Assembly: GCF_014256275.1 (NCBI RefSeq)
Contig: NZ_JACCFE010000002.1
Coordinates: 3,638,001 to 3,702,000 of the forward strand
Length of the DNA stretch: 64,000 nucleotides
Source: Rhodococcus sp. 4CII
GTDB lineage: Bacteria; Actinomycetota; Actinomycetes; Mycobacteriales; Mycobacteriaceae
Direction: 5' to 3'
Shown here: positions 1-8,001 of the stretch, piece by piece
Position numbering within the stretch: position 1 is the stretch's first letter
How the letters are laid out: each line of letters starts with the position of its first letter
Made by a program: the position numbers and the translations under genes
Notes under the pieces: model-generated
Databases searched by the model: none
Told to the model about the DNA's origin: nothing
What the model saw: only the letters and a program-made list of their open reading frames with translations

Positions 1-658
1 TTTCGACGGGACTGGCGATGAGTGAATCGAAACCGTCCTGAGACAGGAGGAGAAGCCCGCCCTCACCCGGCATGCACACCGCGCCGTGGGTGGACAGCTG
101 CTCCTTCGCGTCGCGGCACCGCGCGGCGAGCGCGAGGGCGGCCGCCGCGTCGGCGGGGTGAGCGAAGCGCTGCAATTCGAGTTGGTTGTCACAGATCAGT
201 CGATCGACGAGGTCTCCGCTGATCTGATCCGACCGCGCCGAGCTCAGCACCATGCCGGTGTCCCGGTCGACCACGGTGACGGTGAGGCCCGAACTGCCGA
301 GGTCGTAGAACACGAGCGTCGCGTGGTCGCCGAGCTCGCCGGACATCTCGAGCATCTGGAGCGCGGCCGTCACCTCGGGGACCAACTGGAAGTTGCCGAT
401 CTGCAGCCGGGCCATCGCGGCCTGCACGGCACCGGCCTGCGCCTCGTCTTGGTACGCGACACCGATGGCCTGCACCTCGTCGACCTCGTCGCGCTCGGCG
501 AGCACCGTCCCGATCGATTCGGCGGCCAGCTCCTCCGGCCGTTCGAGTGTTGCGGTCACCGACCGCGATTCGAAGATCGGCGTGTCGAGGCTCACGGCGT
601 CGTGGCGCGCGAAGCGCACCGCGCTGGCGCCTACCGATACACCGAGAACTGAAGTCAT
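1..658 (-). CDS. Hsp70-like (actin-fold ATPase) protein, C-terminus outside window
   Basis: The reading frame is open from an ATG at 658 to the window edge, giving about 219 visible residues. The N-terminus (MTSVLGVSVGASAVRFARHD) resembles the first phosphate-binding strand of the actin/Hsp70 ATPase fold. A later stretch, VFYDLGSSGLTVTVVD, matches the second phosphate motif (DLGGGTxDVSV in DnaK), followed by GDLVDRLI and a CRDAKEQLS helix as in Hsp70 subdomain IB/IIA. The key glycines are partly replaced (DLGSS), so it is a divergent relative rather than a true DnaK. Proteins of this kind in Nocardiales are often long and membrane-linked. The cut leaves the C-terminal architecture unknown. 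An opposing frame at 86-652 is an antisense shadow. Confidence 0.72.
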   Translation of the reverse strand, partial: MTSVLGVSVGASAVRFARHDAVSLDTPIFESRSVTATLERPEELAAESIGTVLAERDEVDEVQAIGVAYQDEAQAGAVQAAMARLQIGNFQLVPEVTAALQMLEMSGELGDHATLVFYDLGSSGLTVTVVDRDTGMVLSSARSDQISGDLVDRLICDNQLELQRFAHPADAAAALALAARCRDAKEQLSTHGAVCMPGEGGLLLLSQDGFDSLIASPVE

Positions 659-792
659 GAGCAGACTATAACGGTTCGGTCACAGGTCGCGCTCGTGAAA
701 CAGACCGCACGGCACGTCAGACGCTTGTCACTCGTTCTCCCCTGACGCACATCGGGTTCCCGCCCGAACCGTTCGCGCCGATCAGGCCTCCG

Positions 793-1488
793 TCAGGAGG
801 ATCCCGCAGTGGCGTCGAAATGTGCGTCACACCACTGCAGGGTTCGCGCCCATCCGTCCCGCGCGGCCGCCTCGTTGTACACCGCGGGCCGGTCGTCGCA
901 GTGGAAGCCGTGCTCGGCCGCGGGATAGCGGACGATCTCGGTGTCCACGCGGGCGCCGGCGACTGCACCGCGGAGTTCCTCGACGTCCTCCGGCGGAATT
1001 CCCTTGTCACGGTCGCCGAACAGGCCGAGCCACGGTGTCGCGAGCCGGCCTGCGACATCGAGTTGCGACGGGTAGCCGAAGCGTCCCTTCGCGATGCCGC
1101 CGCCGTAGAAACTCACCGCCGCGCCGAGGTCGAGCCGCGTCGCCGTGTGGAACGCAACGGTCCCGCCCATGCAGAACCCGACGACCGCGGTGTTCCGCGG
1201 GGCGATCGAGGCCGCCGACAGAGCCGCGACGGCCCCGTCGACGTCCTCGTCGATATCCGCGGCGGTGAGCGCACCCATCAGCGGCATCGCCGCCTGCAGG
1301 TCGTCGTAGTCCAGCACCGGATCTCCGCTGCGGTGGAACAGGTGCGGCGCGACGGCGTGATATCCGGCCGCGGCGAAACGACGGCAGACGTCGACGATGT
1401 GCTCGGTGACGCCGAACGCCTCCTGGATGACGACGACGCCCCCGCGGACGGGACCTTCAGGTGCGATGCTGGTGAGTGGTGTGGTCAC
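793..1488 (-). CDS. Dienelactone hydrolase family protein
   Basis: This 231-residue protein has the length and motifs of the dienelactone hydrolase family. The strand after the start (VRGGVVVIQEAFG) is the typical entry. GFCMGG carries the nucleophile Cys106, as in ClcD-type enzymes. The acid lies in GLFGDRDKGIP and the base in AAEHGFHC. Such enzymes hydrolyse cyclic lactones or related esters in the cytosol, classically in the chlorocatechol/3-oxoadipate route, but no ring-cleavage genes lie nearby, so the substrate is open. It begins 11 bases after the stop of the ABM monooxygenase and is probably cotranscribed with it. Confidence 0.9.
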   Translation of the reverse strand: MTTPLTSIAPEGPVRGGVVVIQEAFGVTEHIVDVCRRFAAAGYHAVAPHLFHRSGDPVLDYDDLQAAMPLMGALTAADIDEDVDGAVAALSAASIAPRNTAVVGFCMGGTVAFHTATRLDLGAAVSFYGGGIAKGRFGYPSQLDVAGRLATPWLGLFGDRDKGIPPEDVEELRGAVAGARVDTEIVRYPAAEHGFHCDDRPAVYNEAAARDGWARTLQWCDAHFDATAGSS

Positions 1489-1499
1489 GAACGTCGACT

Positions 1500-1793
1500 C
1501 TAGGAAACCGACTTCAGCGTGTGGATCGCCGGTGCCCCGGCGAGGTGCTCACCGAACGTGCCGAGCGCGGCCTGGAAGTGCGGCGACTTCATGTGTGCGT
1601 CGAGCGCGTCCTGACCGGTCCACACCTCCACGGTAACGAAGGTTCCCGCGACGGCGGTGGATTCGAACACCTCGTACGAGATGCAGCCCTCTTCGTTTCG
1701 GCTCTCCGCCCCCAACGCGGCCAGTCCGTCGCGGACGGTGTCCTCGGAGCCAGGCTTGGCAGGAATGGTCGCTACGACATGCAGATCGGACAT
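1500..1793 (-). CDS. Antibiotic biosynthesis monooxygenase (ABM/YgiN) family protein
   Basis: This is a 97-residue single-domain protein of the dimeric alpha-beta barrel ABM family. Typical features are the first strand (HVVATIPAKPGSED), the helix EDTVRDGLAAL, the strand CISYEVFES and the conserved terminal block HMKSPHFQAALG. Members oxidise quinol or phenolic substrates without cofactor, or act as small-molecule sensors. The ATG at 1793 is preferred because AAAGGGAG precedes it at good spacing; a longer frame to 1835 lacks a site. It is the first gene of a likely two-gene unit with the downstream hydrolase. Confidence 0.85.
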   Translation of the reverse strand: MSDLHVVATIPAKPGSEDTVRDGLAALGAESRNEEGCISYEVFESTAVAGTFVTVEVWTGQDALDAHMKSPHFQAALGTFGEHLAGAPAIHTLKSVS

Positions 1794-1854
1794 CGACTCC
1801 CTTTCGTGAACGCCACCTCGTGTGGCCCGTCTCACGTAAGCACAGTTGGGTCGG

Positions 1855-2352
1855 CTAGGAAACCCGAAGTCGCGTCAAATAATCGGCGACTCTCGGTTCG
1901 TCCCAGCCGTGCGCCTCCCGCAGACCGTCCGCGATGGTCGCGAGATAGGCGGGTGCGGGCGCGTTCCGGGCGACGACGTCACCGCGGGCCCGGGTGGTGA
2001 ACGTGCACATGAGGACCCCGTCGCGGGATCCGAGCGTGACGAGACGGTCGTAGCAGGCGGGTTCCTGCGCGTGGATGTCCTCGAACTGGTCCTGGGTCAC
2101 CAGGAACGCGCGGGCGGCGACGGTGCCGGGCGCGTCGGGATCGTAGAAGGCGCGGCCGCCACCCCAGATCCGCGACTCTCCCGCGAAGAACACGGAGCCC
2201 GGGATCTCCACCGGCATCGACTCACGGGGAGCGCTGCCGTCGCGGGCACCGGCGTGCACGAGGTTGCCCCCGGCAGGGCGACCGCCGCGCAGGTAGCAGG
2301 TCAGACGCGTCGTCGCCATGTTCGATCCATAACTGACGTACCAGATCAACAC
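1855..2352 (-). CDS. Gamma-glutamylcyclotransferase-like fold protein
   Basis: The 165-residue product starts at GTG 2352 with LIWYVSYGSNM. The Y-x-S-Y-G-S-N-M signature is the substrate-binding loop of the gamma-glutamylcyclotransferase/AIG2 superfamily. Further along, IWGGGRAFYDPD and a Tyr/Glu-containing helix (FEDIHAQEPACYD) fit the barrel. The usual catalytic glutamate cannot be placed with confidence from sequence alone. It lies head to head with the SDR gene at 2384, with only 31 bases between starts, so the two share a short divergent promoter region. Confidence 0.7.
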   Translation of the reverse strand: MLIWYVSYGSNMATTRLTCYLRGGRPAGGNLVHAGARDGSAPRESMPVEIPGSVFFAGESRIWGGGRAFYDPDAPGTVAARAFLVTQDQFEDIHAQEPACYDRLVTLGSRDGVLMCTFTTRARGDVVARNAPAPAYLATIADGLREAHGWDEPRVADYLTRLRVS

Positions 2353-2383
2353 ACGATCGACCGTACTCGGACAAGATGGTCAC

Positions 2384-3292
2384 ATGAGTCTTCTCGGCGA
2401 AGTCAAAGGCTGGCGCAGCGGTTCCCGGAAGCATCACCGCCTGCGGGATCTCGACGGCACACTCGTCGTCGTCACCGGCGGGGGCAGCGGGATCGGCCGC
2501 GAGACGGCCCTGGCGTTCGCCTCGGAAGGTGCCGTCGTGGTGATCGCCGACCGCGACCTCGAATCGGCGCAGCAGACCGCGGACCTCATCAACTCAGCGC
2601 AGATGAAGGGCGGCGGCGCCGTCGCCATCTTCGGTGGCGGCTCCCACGCCTACCAGGTGGACGTCTCGGTGGAAGACGAGGTGCAGCGCTTCGCGAAGAA
2701 GGTGCAGTCCGAGCACGGCACCCCCGACATCGTGATCAACAACGCCGGGATCGGATACTCGGGGACGTTCACGAAGACCCCGCAGAGGGACTTCGAGCGG
2801 GTGATGGACGTCAACTTCTGGGGTGTCGTCTACGGGTCCCGGGCGTTCTCGCAGCAGATGATCGACCGCGGAACCGGCGGCCACATCGTCAACCTGTCGT
2901 CCGCTGCCGCATTCACACCGCAGAAGCAACTCACCGCATATGCGACGAGCAAAGCCGCCGTGTTCATGCTGTCGGACTGTCTCCGAGCGGAACTGGTGAA
3001 TCACGGCATCGGCGTCAGCGCCATCTGTCCCGGGCTGGTCCACACCAACATCGTCCAGGCCACCGACTTCGCCGGAACCACACCGGAGGAGCAGGCGAAG
3101 AAGCGGAACCGGGCCGACAAGCTCTACCGCAGAAGAGGTTTCACCCCGGATCGGGTGGCGACGCAGATCGTGAAGGCGGTCAGATCCAACAAGGCCGTCG
3201 TTCCCGTCACGCCCGAGGCGAAGGTCGGGCGCGCACTGAGCCGCCTCGCCCCGGGCAGCATGCGGCTCGGCGCCCGCTTCGACCTCGGCTGA
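2384..3292 (+). CDS. Short-chain dehydrogenase/reductase (SDR)
   Basis: This 302-residue classical SDR has a Rossmann cofactor motif (VTGGGSGIGRETALAF), NNAG at the fourth strand and the catalytic set in NLSSAAAFTPQKQ followed by AYATSKAA (Ser, Tyr-x3-Lys). An acidic residue at the end of strand two (IADRD) suggests NAD(H). An unusual Gly-rich stretch (MKGGGAVAIFGGGSH) interrupts the region after helix C, longer than in most family members. The C-terminal third (KLYRRRGFTPDRVATQIVKA) resembles actinobacterial SDRs found with acyl-lipid genes. It converges on the SDR gene at 3302 with 9 bases between stops. Confidence 0.88.
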   Translation: MSLLGEVKGWRSGSRKHHRLRDLDGTLVVVTGGGSGIGRETALAFASEGAVVVIADRDLESAQQTADLINSAQMKGGGAVAIFGGGSHAYQVDVSVEDEVQRFAKKVQSEHGTPDIVINNAGIGYSGTFTKTPQRDFERVMDVNFWGVVYGSRAFSQQMIDRGTGGHIVNLSSAAAFTPQKQLTAYATSKAAVFMLSDCLRAELVNHGIGVSAICPGLVHTNIVQATDFAGTTPEEQAKKRNRADKLYRRRGFTPDRVATQIVKAVRSNKAVVPVTPEAKVGRALSRLAPGSMRLGARFDLG

Positions 3293-3301
3293 TCCGGAGC
3301 G

Positions 3302-4141
3302 TCAGGGAGTGGGGGCCTGCACCCGGCCGGTGTAGGCGTCCATGCTGTGGTAGACGCCGAGCCGGTCGGCGAGACGGTCCCAGGCGCGCACCGGCAGGAC
3401 GGCTTTCGCGACCCGCGACACGTACAGCGACCGCGGCAGCATCAGCAGCGACTTACCCTGCTGCATCGCCCGCCACGACCGGGCCGTGACCTCTTCCGGG
3501 CTCAGGATCGGAGCGAACAGCGGATTCTTCACGCCGTCGAACATGCCGGTGGAAATGTAGCTCGGACACACCGTGGTGACCTTGACGTGCCCGTGACCGG
3601 CCTGGACCAGTTCGAGTCGCAGCGAATCACTCCACCCCAGGACAGCCCACTTCGACGCCGCGTACACGGCCATTCTCGGCGTCGCCACCGTCCCGGCGGC
3701 CGAGGCGATGTTCAAGATGCGGCACTCCCGGCCGCGGTCCTCGATCATCGCGGGCAGGAACTCGTTGGTCACGTACATCGGCGCGAGCGTGTTGACGTCC
3801 ATCACGAATTTCGTGTCGGACTCGTGGTCGTGTTCCCAGAAGTACTTGCCGCGCACCACACCCGCGTTGTTGATCAGCACGTCGGGGCGACCGAACACGC
3901 CGCGCACCTCGGCGGCCGCCGCGCGGACGGAGTCGAGGTCGGCGACGTCGACCACCTGCGCGCTGACGGTGCACCCCGTGTCGCGCAGTTCCTGCGCCGT
4001 GCGATCGAGGGCGTCGGCGTCGATGTCCCACAACACCACCGCCAGCGCCTGGTCGGCGCCGGCGAGCCGGGCGAACAGACGTCCCATCCCCATCGCCGCT
4101 CCGGTGATCAGGACTGTCTTGCCCGCAACCGAGAATCCCAC
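3302..4141 (-). CDS. Short-chain dehydrogenase/reductase (SDR)
   Basis: Taken from GTG 4141 the product has 279 residues. GAAGGAGAG lies just upstream, while an upstream ATG at 4243 would add 34 residues unlike the family. Motifs are VLITGAAMGMGRLFA (cofactor loop), LWDID, NNAGVV and the active site NIASAAGTVATP plus YAASKWAV. It is about 40% of the way into a divergent pair with the TetR gene at 4283; the 141-base gap contains a perfect inverted repeat, suggesting control by that regulator. The substrate cannot be read from sequence; the C-terminus (SLYVSRVAKAVLP) matches SDRs acting on acyl or steroid-like substrates. Confidence 0.88.
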   Translation of the reverse strand: MGFSVAGKTVLITGAAMGMGRLFARLAGADQALAVVLWDIDADALDRTAQELRDTGCTVSAQVVDVADLDSVRAAAAEVRGVFGRPDVLINNAGVVRGKYFWEHDHESDTKFVMDVNTLAPMYVTNEFLPAMIEDRGRECRILNIASAAGTVATPRMAVYAASKWAVLGWSDSLRLELVQAGHGHVKVTTVCPSYISTGMFDGVKNPLFAPILSPEEVTARSWRAMQQGKSLLMLPRSLYVSRVAKAVLPVRAWDRLADRLGVYHSMDAYTGRVQAPTP

Positions 4142-4209
4142 GTCATGCTCTCCTTCGGTCGGCGCCGGCCGGGTCGGCAGGCTCGTCGTCCCGGCGAGCG
4201 AGAGTGTGT

Positions 4210-4225
4210 GGTACATCGCTGTACC
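4210..4225. promoter_or_regulatory. Putative TetR operator, GGTACA-N4-TGTACC
   Basis: A perfect 6-4-6 inverted repeat, GGTACA TCGC TGTACC, lies 69 bases upstream of the SDR start and 58 bases upstream of the TetR start. A CATAC direct repeat (4227 and 4241) follows. Position and symmetry fit an operator for the divergent TetR regulator; assignment is inference. Confidence 0.55.
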
Positions 4226-4282
4226 GCATACTGCCGACGTCATACGGAAACGTCGCGACAGGGAAGACTACGATTCGTTTCG

Positions 4283-4948
4283 ATGACGAACCCCCAGCAA
4301 GACGCCGGTGACGGGCGCGCTGCCCGTTGGCGCGGGCAACGCGAGAAGCGGCGCTCGGAGTTCGTCGAACGGGCTCTCATCGCCATCGCCGACGAAGGTC
4401 CCGACGTGTCGGTCGCGACGATGGCCGTCTACGCCCAGGTCGCGCGCACCCGCATCTACCGCCACTTCGACGACAGCACCGACCTCAGGAACGCCGTCGC
4501 CCGGCGGATCGCCGCGATGATGCTGATCGAATACGCCCCGGTGATCACCACCGACGGCACGCCGCACACGATCCTCACCCGAGCCGCGCGCACCCATCTC
4601 GACTGGCTCACCGAACACGCCAACCTGTACCGCTACCTGATGTCGTTCTCGCCGGCCACCGAGGAGGTGCGGCGGGCCATCAGCACCGCGGTCGCCGACA
4701 TGCTCCACCCGTATCTGGACGCGCTCGGCTCCCCCGCCACGGCGACACCCCTGGCCACCGCGCTGATCGGGATGGTCGAGTCGGTGTCCGCCGAGTGGAT
4801 CGAACGACCGGGCGGCACCGACGCCGGAGTGCTGACCGAACAGCTGGCCGCGTGGGCATGGGCACTGGTCGACACCACCCTGCGCAGCCGCGGCGCCGTC
4901 CTCGACCCCGACAGTCCCCTACCTGCCCCCGACGACCTCCGCAGGTGA
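4283..4948 (+). CDS. TetR/AcrR family transcriptional regulator
   Basis: The 221-residue protein starts at ATG 4283; a longer upstream frame is the shadow of the SDR gene. The N-terminal DNA-binding domain reads RRSEFVERALIAIADEG, VSVATMAVYAQVARTRIYRHF and DLRNAVARRI, the canonical TetR helix-turn-helix with the helix-3 Tyr-Arg-His-Phe. The remaining 150 residues form the helical ligand domain. It is divergent from the SDR at 3302-4141 and the intergenic inverted repeat at 4210 is its likely site. Ligand unknown. Confidence 0.9.
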   Translation: MTNPQQDAGDGRAARWRGQREKRRSEFVERALIAIADEGPDVSVATMAVYAQVARTRIYRHFDDSTDLRNAVARRIAAMMLIEYAPVITTDGTPHTILTRAARTHLDWLTEHANLYRYLMSFSPATEEVRRAISTAVADMLHPYLDALGSPATATPLATALIGMVESVSAEWIERPGGTDAGVLTEQLAAWAWALVDTTLRSRGAVLDPDSPLPAPDDLRR

Positions 4949-4984
4949 GTGGGAATGCGTGCCGGAATACGCTTTCCCACTCAC
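4945..4984. terminator. Bidirectional terminator hairpin
   Basis: GTGAGTGGGAA (4945-4955) pairs perfectly with TTCCCACTCAC (4974-4984), with further inner pairing (GCGT/ACGC). The hairpin overlaps the stops of the converging TetR and thioesterase genes, so it can serve both. Confidence 0.7.
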
Positions 4985-5430
4985 GCGCGGGACCAGCGGG
5001 TCAGATACTCGCGCTCGGCGGCGGTGATCCGGCGGAGCCGCTGCGCCTCGACGTCCGCGACGGCCATCTGAGTGGTCGCGGTGACCGCGGGCGGGTCGGT
5101 CAGCGCGGCCCGCGCACTCCGGACCTCGTAGCCGATGGTGAAGTCGACGGCGCGATGCTTGGCGATCCACATGGTGACCCGTAGGGGGCTGTCGGAATGC
5201 CGCAACTGCGCCCGGTACTTCACATGGATGTCGGCGATGAATGCGCTCGTGATGAGCGTCGAATTCTCGCTGCCCTCACTGAGCAACCAGTCGATCCGGG
5301 CCTCTTCGAGCAGCGTCACCATCCGCGCGTGGTTGATGTGCTGGAAGGCATCCATGTCGGACCACCGGACGGTCACGAAGGCGTCGTAGCCGACGAAGGC
5401 GGCAGGGGTGTCGGTCACGATGGACATCAT
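4981..5430 (-). CDS. Acyl-CoA thioesterase, 4HBT hotdog family
   Basis: The 149-residue product has the hotdog entry VTVRWSDMDAFQHINHARM, where Asp and the following Asn-His segment form the 4-hydroxybenzoyl-CoA thioesterase signature. The helix VTLLEEARIDWL and strand VKYRAQLRHSD complete the half-barrel. Such enzymes cleave acyl-CoA thioesters in the cytosol as tetramers. It lies 22 bases upstream of, and in the same direction as... the cutinase gene transcribed toward it, so the two may share a transcript. Specificity is not visible. Confidence 0.87.
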   Translation of the reverse strand: MMSIVTDTPAAFVGYDAFVTVRWSDMDAFQHINHARMVTLLEEARIDWLLSEGSENSTLITSAFIADIHVKYRAQLRHSDSPLRVTMWIAKHRAVDFTIGYEVRSARAALTDPPAVTATTQMAVADVEAQRLRRITAAEREYLTRWSRA

Positions 5431-5452
5431 CCCCTGCCGCCGTCGGTGGAAC

Positions 5453-6373
5453 TCACGCGATGTCGCGCAACCAGTTCCTCAGCCAGGTCGTGGCGGGCGT
5501 GCCCGATCCGTCGACCGCGTAGCTGGTGTAATCCTGGTGAGCCTGCGACTTGTAGAACTGCTCGAGTTCGTCGATGCGCTTCTCGTTCGACTGCTCGTCC
5601 AGCTGAGCCATCAGTGTGGGCACACCGCCGACCGCGAGGAGATCGTTCCAGATCGCGAGGGCTTCTTCCTGGTAGCGGCCGAACAGGGACGGCGTCGGAT
5701 CCGACGTCTGCGCGAGGAAACCGGCGAACCGTGTCACGAAGTCGTCCTTGGGGGTCGAGCAGTACAGGTCGCCGTACGCGCAGAACGTGCGCGTGTTCTG
5801 GCTGACCCAGCCGAACCCACCGATGCGGGGACCACCGGCGCCGCTGCCGGCGACGGGCGGTCCGACGAGGGCGTCGGTCGGCGAGCGCCGCGGATCGGAG
5901 ACGAGTCCGACGGCGGCGATCTTGTCGGCGGGGACGACACCGAGTCCGGTGCCGATCTCCGCGGCGAGATCACCCGCGGCGTCGGCGCCCTGGCTGTAGC
6001 CGATGATCGAGAGCTTCGTGTCGGGGCACTGCTGCGCCATCGACGACAGCATGCCCTTCGCGTTGGTGACCGCCTGTGCCTTCGAGCGCCCGTACACGTC
6101 GGACTCCCACGGGAACGCGGTGGCCGCGTACGTGACGTAGTCGGTGCGGATCGACGACGGCAGACCGTTCGTCACCGCGGACAGCAGACCCGGAGTGGGC
6201 CTGACATTCTCCTTGGTGGACGTTTCCCACGTTCCCGGAATCGCTACCACGTACAGGCTCGGGCATGGCGCTGCGTTCGCTACTGCGCTCGTGCCCACAA
6301 CTCCCGACACCACCGGGATGGCCGCCGCAGCAGCCACTGCGGTCAAGAATGCGATAACCCGTCTCATTGCCAT
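5453..6373 (-). CDS. Secreted cutinase family protein (serine esterase)
   Basis: This is a 306-residue exported alpha/beta hydrolase. A signal peptide covers roughly residues 1-35 and ends ANA|AP. The nucleophile elbow is IIGYSQGADAAGD, the cutinase form G-Y-S-Q-G, with paired cysteines at CPS near the mature N-terminus and in QQCPD. The Asp/Cys region TFCAYGDLYCS and the downstream His-poor tail differ from small cutinases; a C-terminal extension of about 90 residues follows. Related actinobacterial proteins (CULP family) hydrolyse lipid esters at the envelope. The thioesterase gene lies directly downstream. An in-frame ATG two codons inside is an equal start candidate. Confidence 0.85.
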   Translation of the reverse strand: MAMRRVIAFLTAVAAAAAIPVVSGVVGTSAVANAAPCPSLYVVAIPGTWETSTKENVRPTPGLLSAVTNGLPSSIRTDYVTYAATAFPWESDVYGRSKAQAVTNAKGMLSSMAQQCPDTKLSIIGYSQGADAAGDLAAEIGTGLGVVPADKIAAVGLVSDPRRSPTDALVGPPVAGSGAGGPRIGGFGWVSQNTRTFCAYGDLYCSTPKDDFVTRFAGFLAQTSDPTPSLFGRYQEEALAIWNDLLAVGGVPTLMAQLDEQSNEKRIDELEQFYKSQAHQDYTSYAVDGSGTPATTWLRNWLRDIA

Positions 6374-6498
6374 GGCCTCAACCCTGTTCTCCCCTTCGCC
6401 GTTCTGCAGACGGGATGCTGCCAGAACGACGTGACCTAAAGATGCACGATCGGTAAATGAACGTTACCGACCGAACGTGACCTCCGCACGATAAACCG

Positions 6499-6528
6499 GC
6501 ACCCCGGTAGGAAAACCTACCGGGGTGC
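6499..6528 (-). terminator. Terminator after gltD
   Basis: A perfect 13-base-pair stem, GCACCCCGGTAGG / CCTACCGGGGTGC, with loop AAAA, starts 21 bases past the gltD stop. It can also stop transcripts arriving from the other side. Confidence 0.8.
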
Positions 6529-6549
6529 GGATTGTACGAGCAGTTACAG

Positions 6550-8001
6550 CTACCGCTGCGGGGCGGTGGTGGTCTCGATCGGAGACGGCAGAGCCGACTC
6601 CCCTTCGAGGTACGCATCGACCGCGGCGGCCGCGGAACGACCCTCGGCGATGGCCCACACGATCAGCGACTGACCACGTCCCATGTCGCCGGCCACGAAG
6701 ACGCCGTCGACGTTGGTGGCCCACTTCGCGGAGCGGGCGACGTTGCCGCGCTCGTTGAGGTCGACGCCGAGATCGGTGAGCAGGCCCGGCTTCTCGGGTC
6801 CGACGAAGCCCATCGCCAGCAGCACGAGGTCGGCCTCGAGCTCGAAGTCCGAGCCCTCGACCTTCTCGAAGCGGCCCGACTTCATCTCGACCTCATGGGC
6901 CTTCAGTGCGGTCACCTTGCCGTCGGCGCCGACGAACCGTTCCGTGTTCACGGAGAACAGGCGTTCGCCGCCCTCCTCGTGCGCGGACGCGACCCGGTAC
7001 ATCAGCGGGTACGTCGGCCACGGGGTGTGCTCGGCGCGGGTCTCGGGAGGTCTCGGCATGATCTCGAACTGGTGAACGCTCTCGGCGCCCTGACGGTGCG
7101 AGGTGCCGAGGCAATCCGCGCCGGTGTCGCCGCCGCCGATGATGACGACCTTCTTGCCCTCCGCGGTGATGGTCGGCTTCTCCAGGTCACCGAGCTGCAC
7201 GCGGTTGGCGATCGGCAGGAACTCCATCGCCTGATGGATACCGTCCAGGTCACGACCGGGGATCGGGAGGTCACGGGCCTCGGTGGCACCGCCGGCCAGG
7301 ACCACGGCGTCGAACTGCGCGCGCAGTGCGTCCGCGGTGATGTCGACCCCCACGTTCACACCGGTCTTGAAGACGGTGCCCTCGGAGTTCATCTGGTCGA
7401 GGCGACGGTCGATGTGCCGCTTCTCCATCTTGAACTCGGGGATGCCGTACCGCAGGAGCCCGCCGATGCGATCGGCCCGCTCGAACACGGTGACCAAGTG
7501 GCCCGCGCGGGTCAACTGCTGCGCTGCAGCGAGACCCGCGGGACCGGAACCGACGACGGCGACCTTCTTGCCCGTCGACCGGGTGGGGTGCACCGGCTTG
7601 ACCCAACCTTCGTCGAAGGCACGGTCGATGAGCTCGACCTCGACCTGCTTGATGGTGACGGGGTCCTGGTTGATGCCCAGGACGCACGACGCCTCACAGG
7701 GTGCGGGGCACAGCCGCCCGGTGAACTCCGGGAAGTTGTTGGTGGCGTGCAGACGCTCGATGCCGTCGTGCCACCGGTCCTTGTACACCAGGTCGTTCCA
7801 CTCGGGAATCAGGTTCCCGAGCGGACAGCCGTTGTGGCAGAACGGGATACCGCAGTCCATGCACCGACTGGCCTGAGACTTCAAGGTGTCCGACGAGAAC
7901 TCCTCGTACACCTCTTTCCAGTCGAGCAGGCGCAACGGCACCGGCCGGCGAACCGGAAGTTCGCGCGACGTGTGCTTCAGGAAGCCGCTTGGATCACCCA
8001 C
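6550..8001 (-). CDS. gltD: Glutamate synthase (NADPH) small subunit
   Basis: The 483-residue beta subunit passes electrons from NADPH through FAD and two 4Fe-4S clusters to the large subunit. The cluster cysteines are in CMDCGIPFCHNGCPLGN and CPAPCEASCVLG. FAD binding is at VVGSGPAGLAAAQQL and NADPH binding at VVIIGGGDTGADC. Length and motif order are normal. Its start overlaps the gltB end by 8 bases, showing translational coupling. A strong hairpin follows the stop. Confidence 0.97.
   Translation of the reverse strand: MGDPSGFLKHTSRELPVRRPVPLRLLDWKEVYEEFSSDTLKSQASRCMDCGIPFCHNGCPLGNLIPEWNDLVYKDRWHDGIERLHATNNFPEFTGRLCPAPCEASCVLGINQDPVTIKQVEVELIDRAFDEGWVKPVHPTRSTGKKVAVVGSGPAGLAAAQQLTRAGHLVTVFERADRIGGLLRYGIPEFKMEKRHIDRRLDQMNSEGTVFKTGVNVGVDITADALRAQFDAVVLAGGATEARDLPIPGRDLDGIHQAMEFLPIANRVQLGDLEKPTITAEGKKVVIIGGGDTGADCLGTSHRQGAESVHQFEIMPRPPETRAEHTPWPTYPLMYRVASAHEEGGERLFSVNTERFVGADGKVTALKAHEVEMKSGRFEKVEGSDFELEADLVLLAMGFVGPEKPGLLTDLGVDLNERGNVARSAKWATNVDGVFVAGDMGRGQSLIVWAIAEGRSAAAAVDAYLEGESALPSPIETTTAPQR

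Noticed and set aside
86..652. 188-residue plus-strand frame at the window start
   Set aside because: The minus strand encodes a Hsp70-like ATPase fold here; the plus frame is Arg/His-rich shadow.
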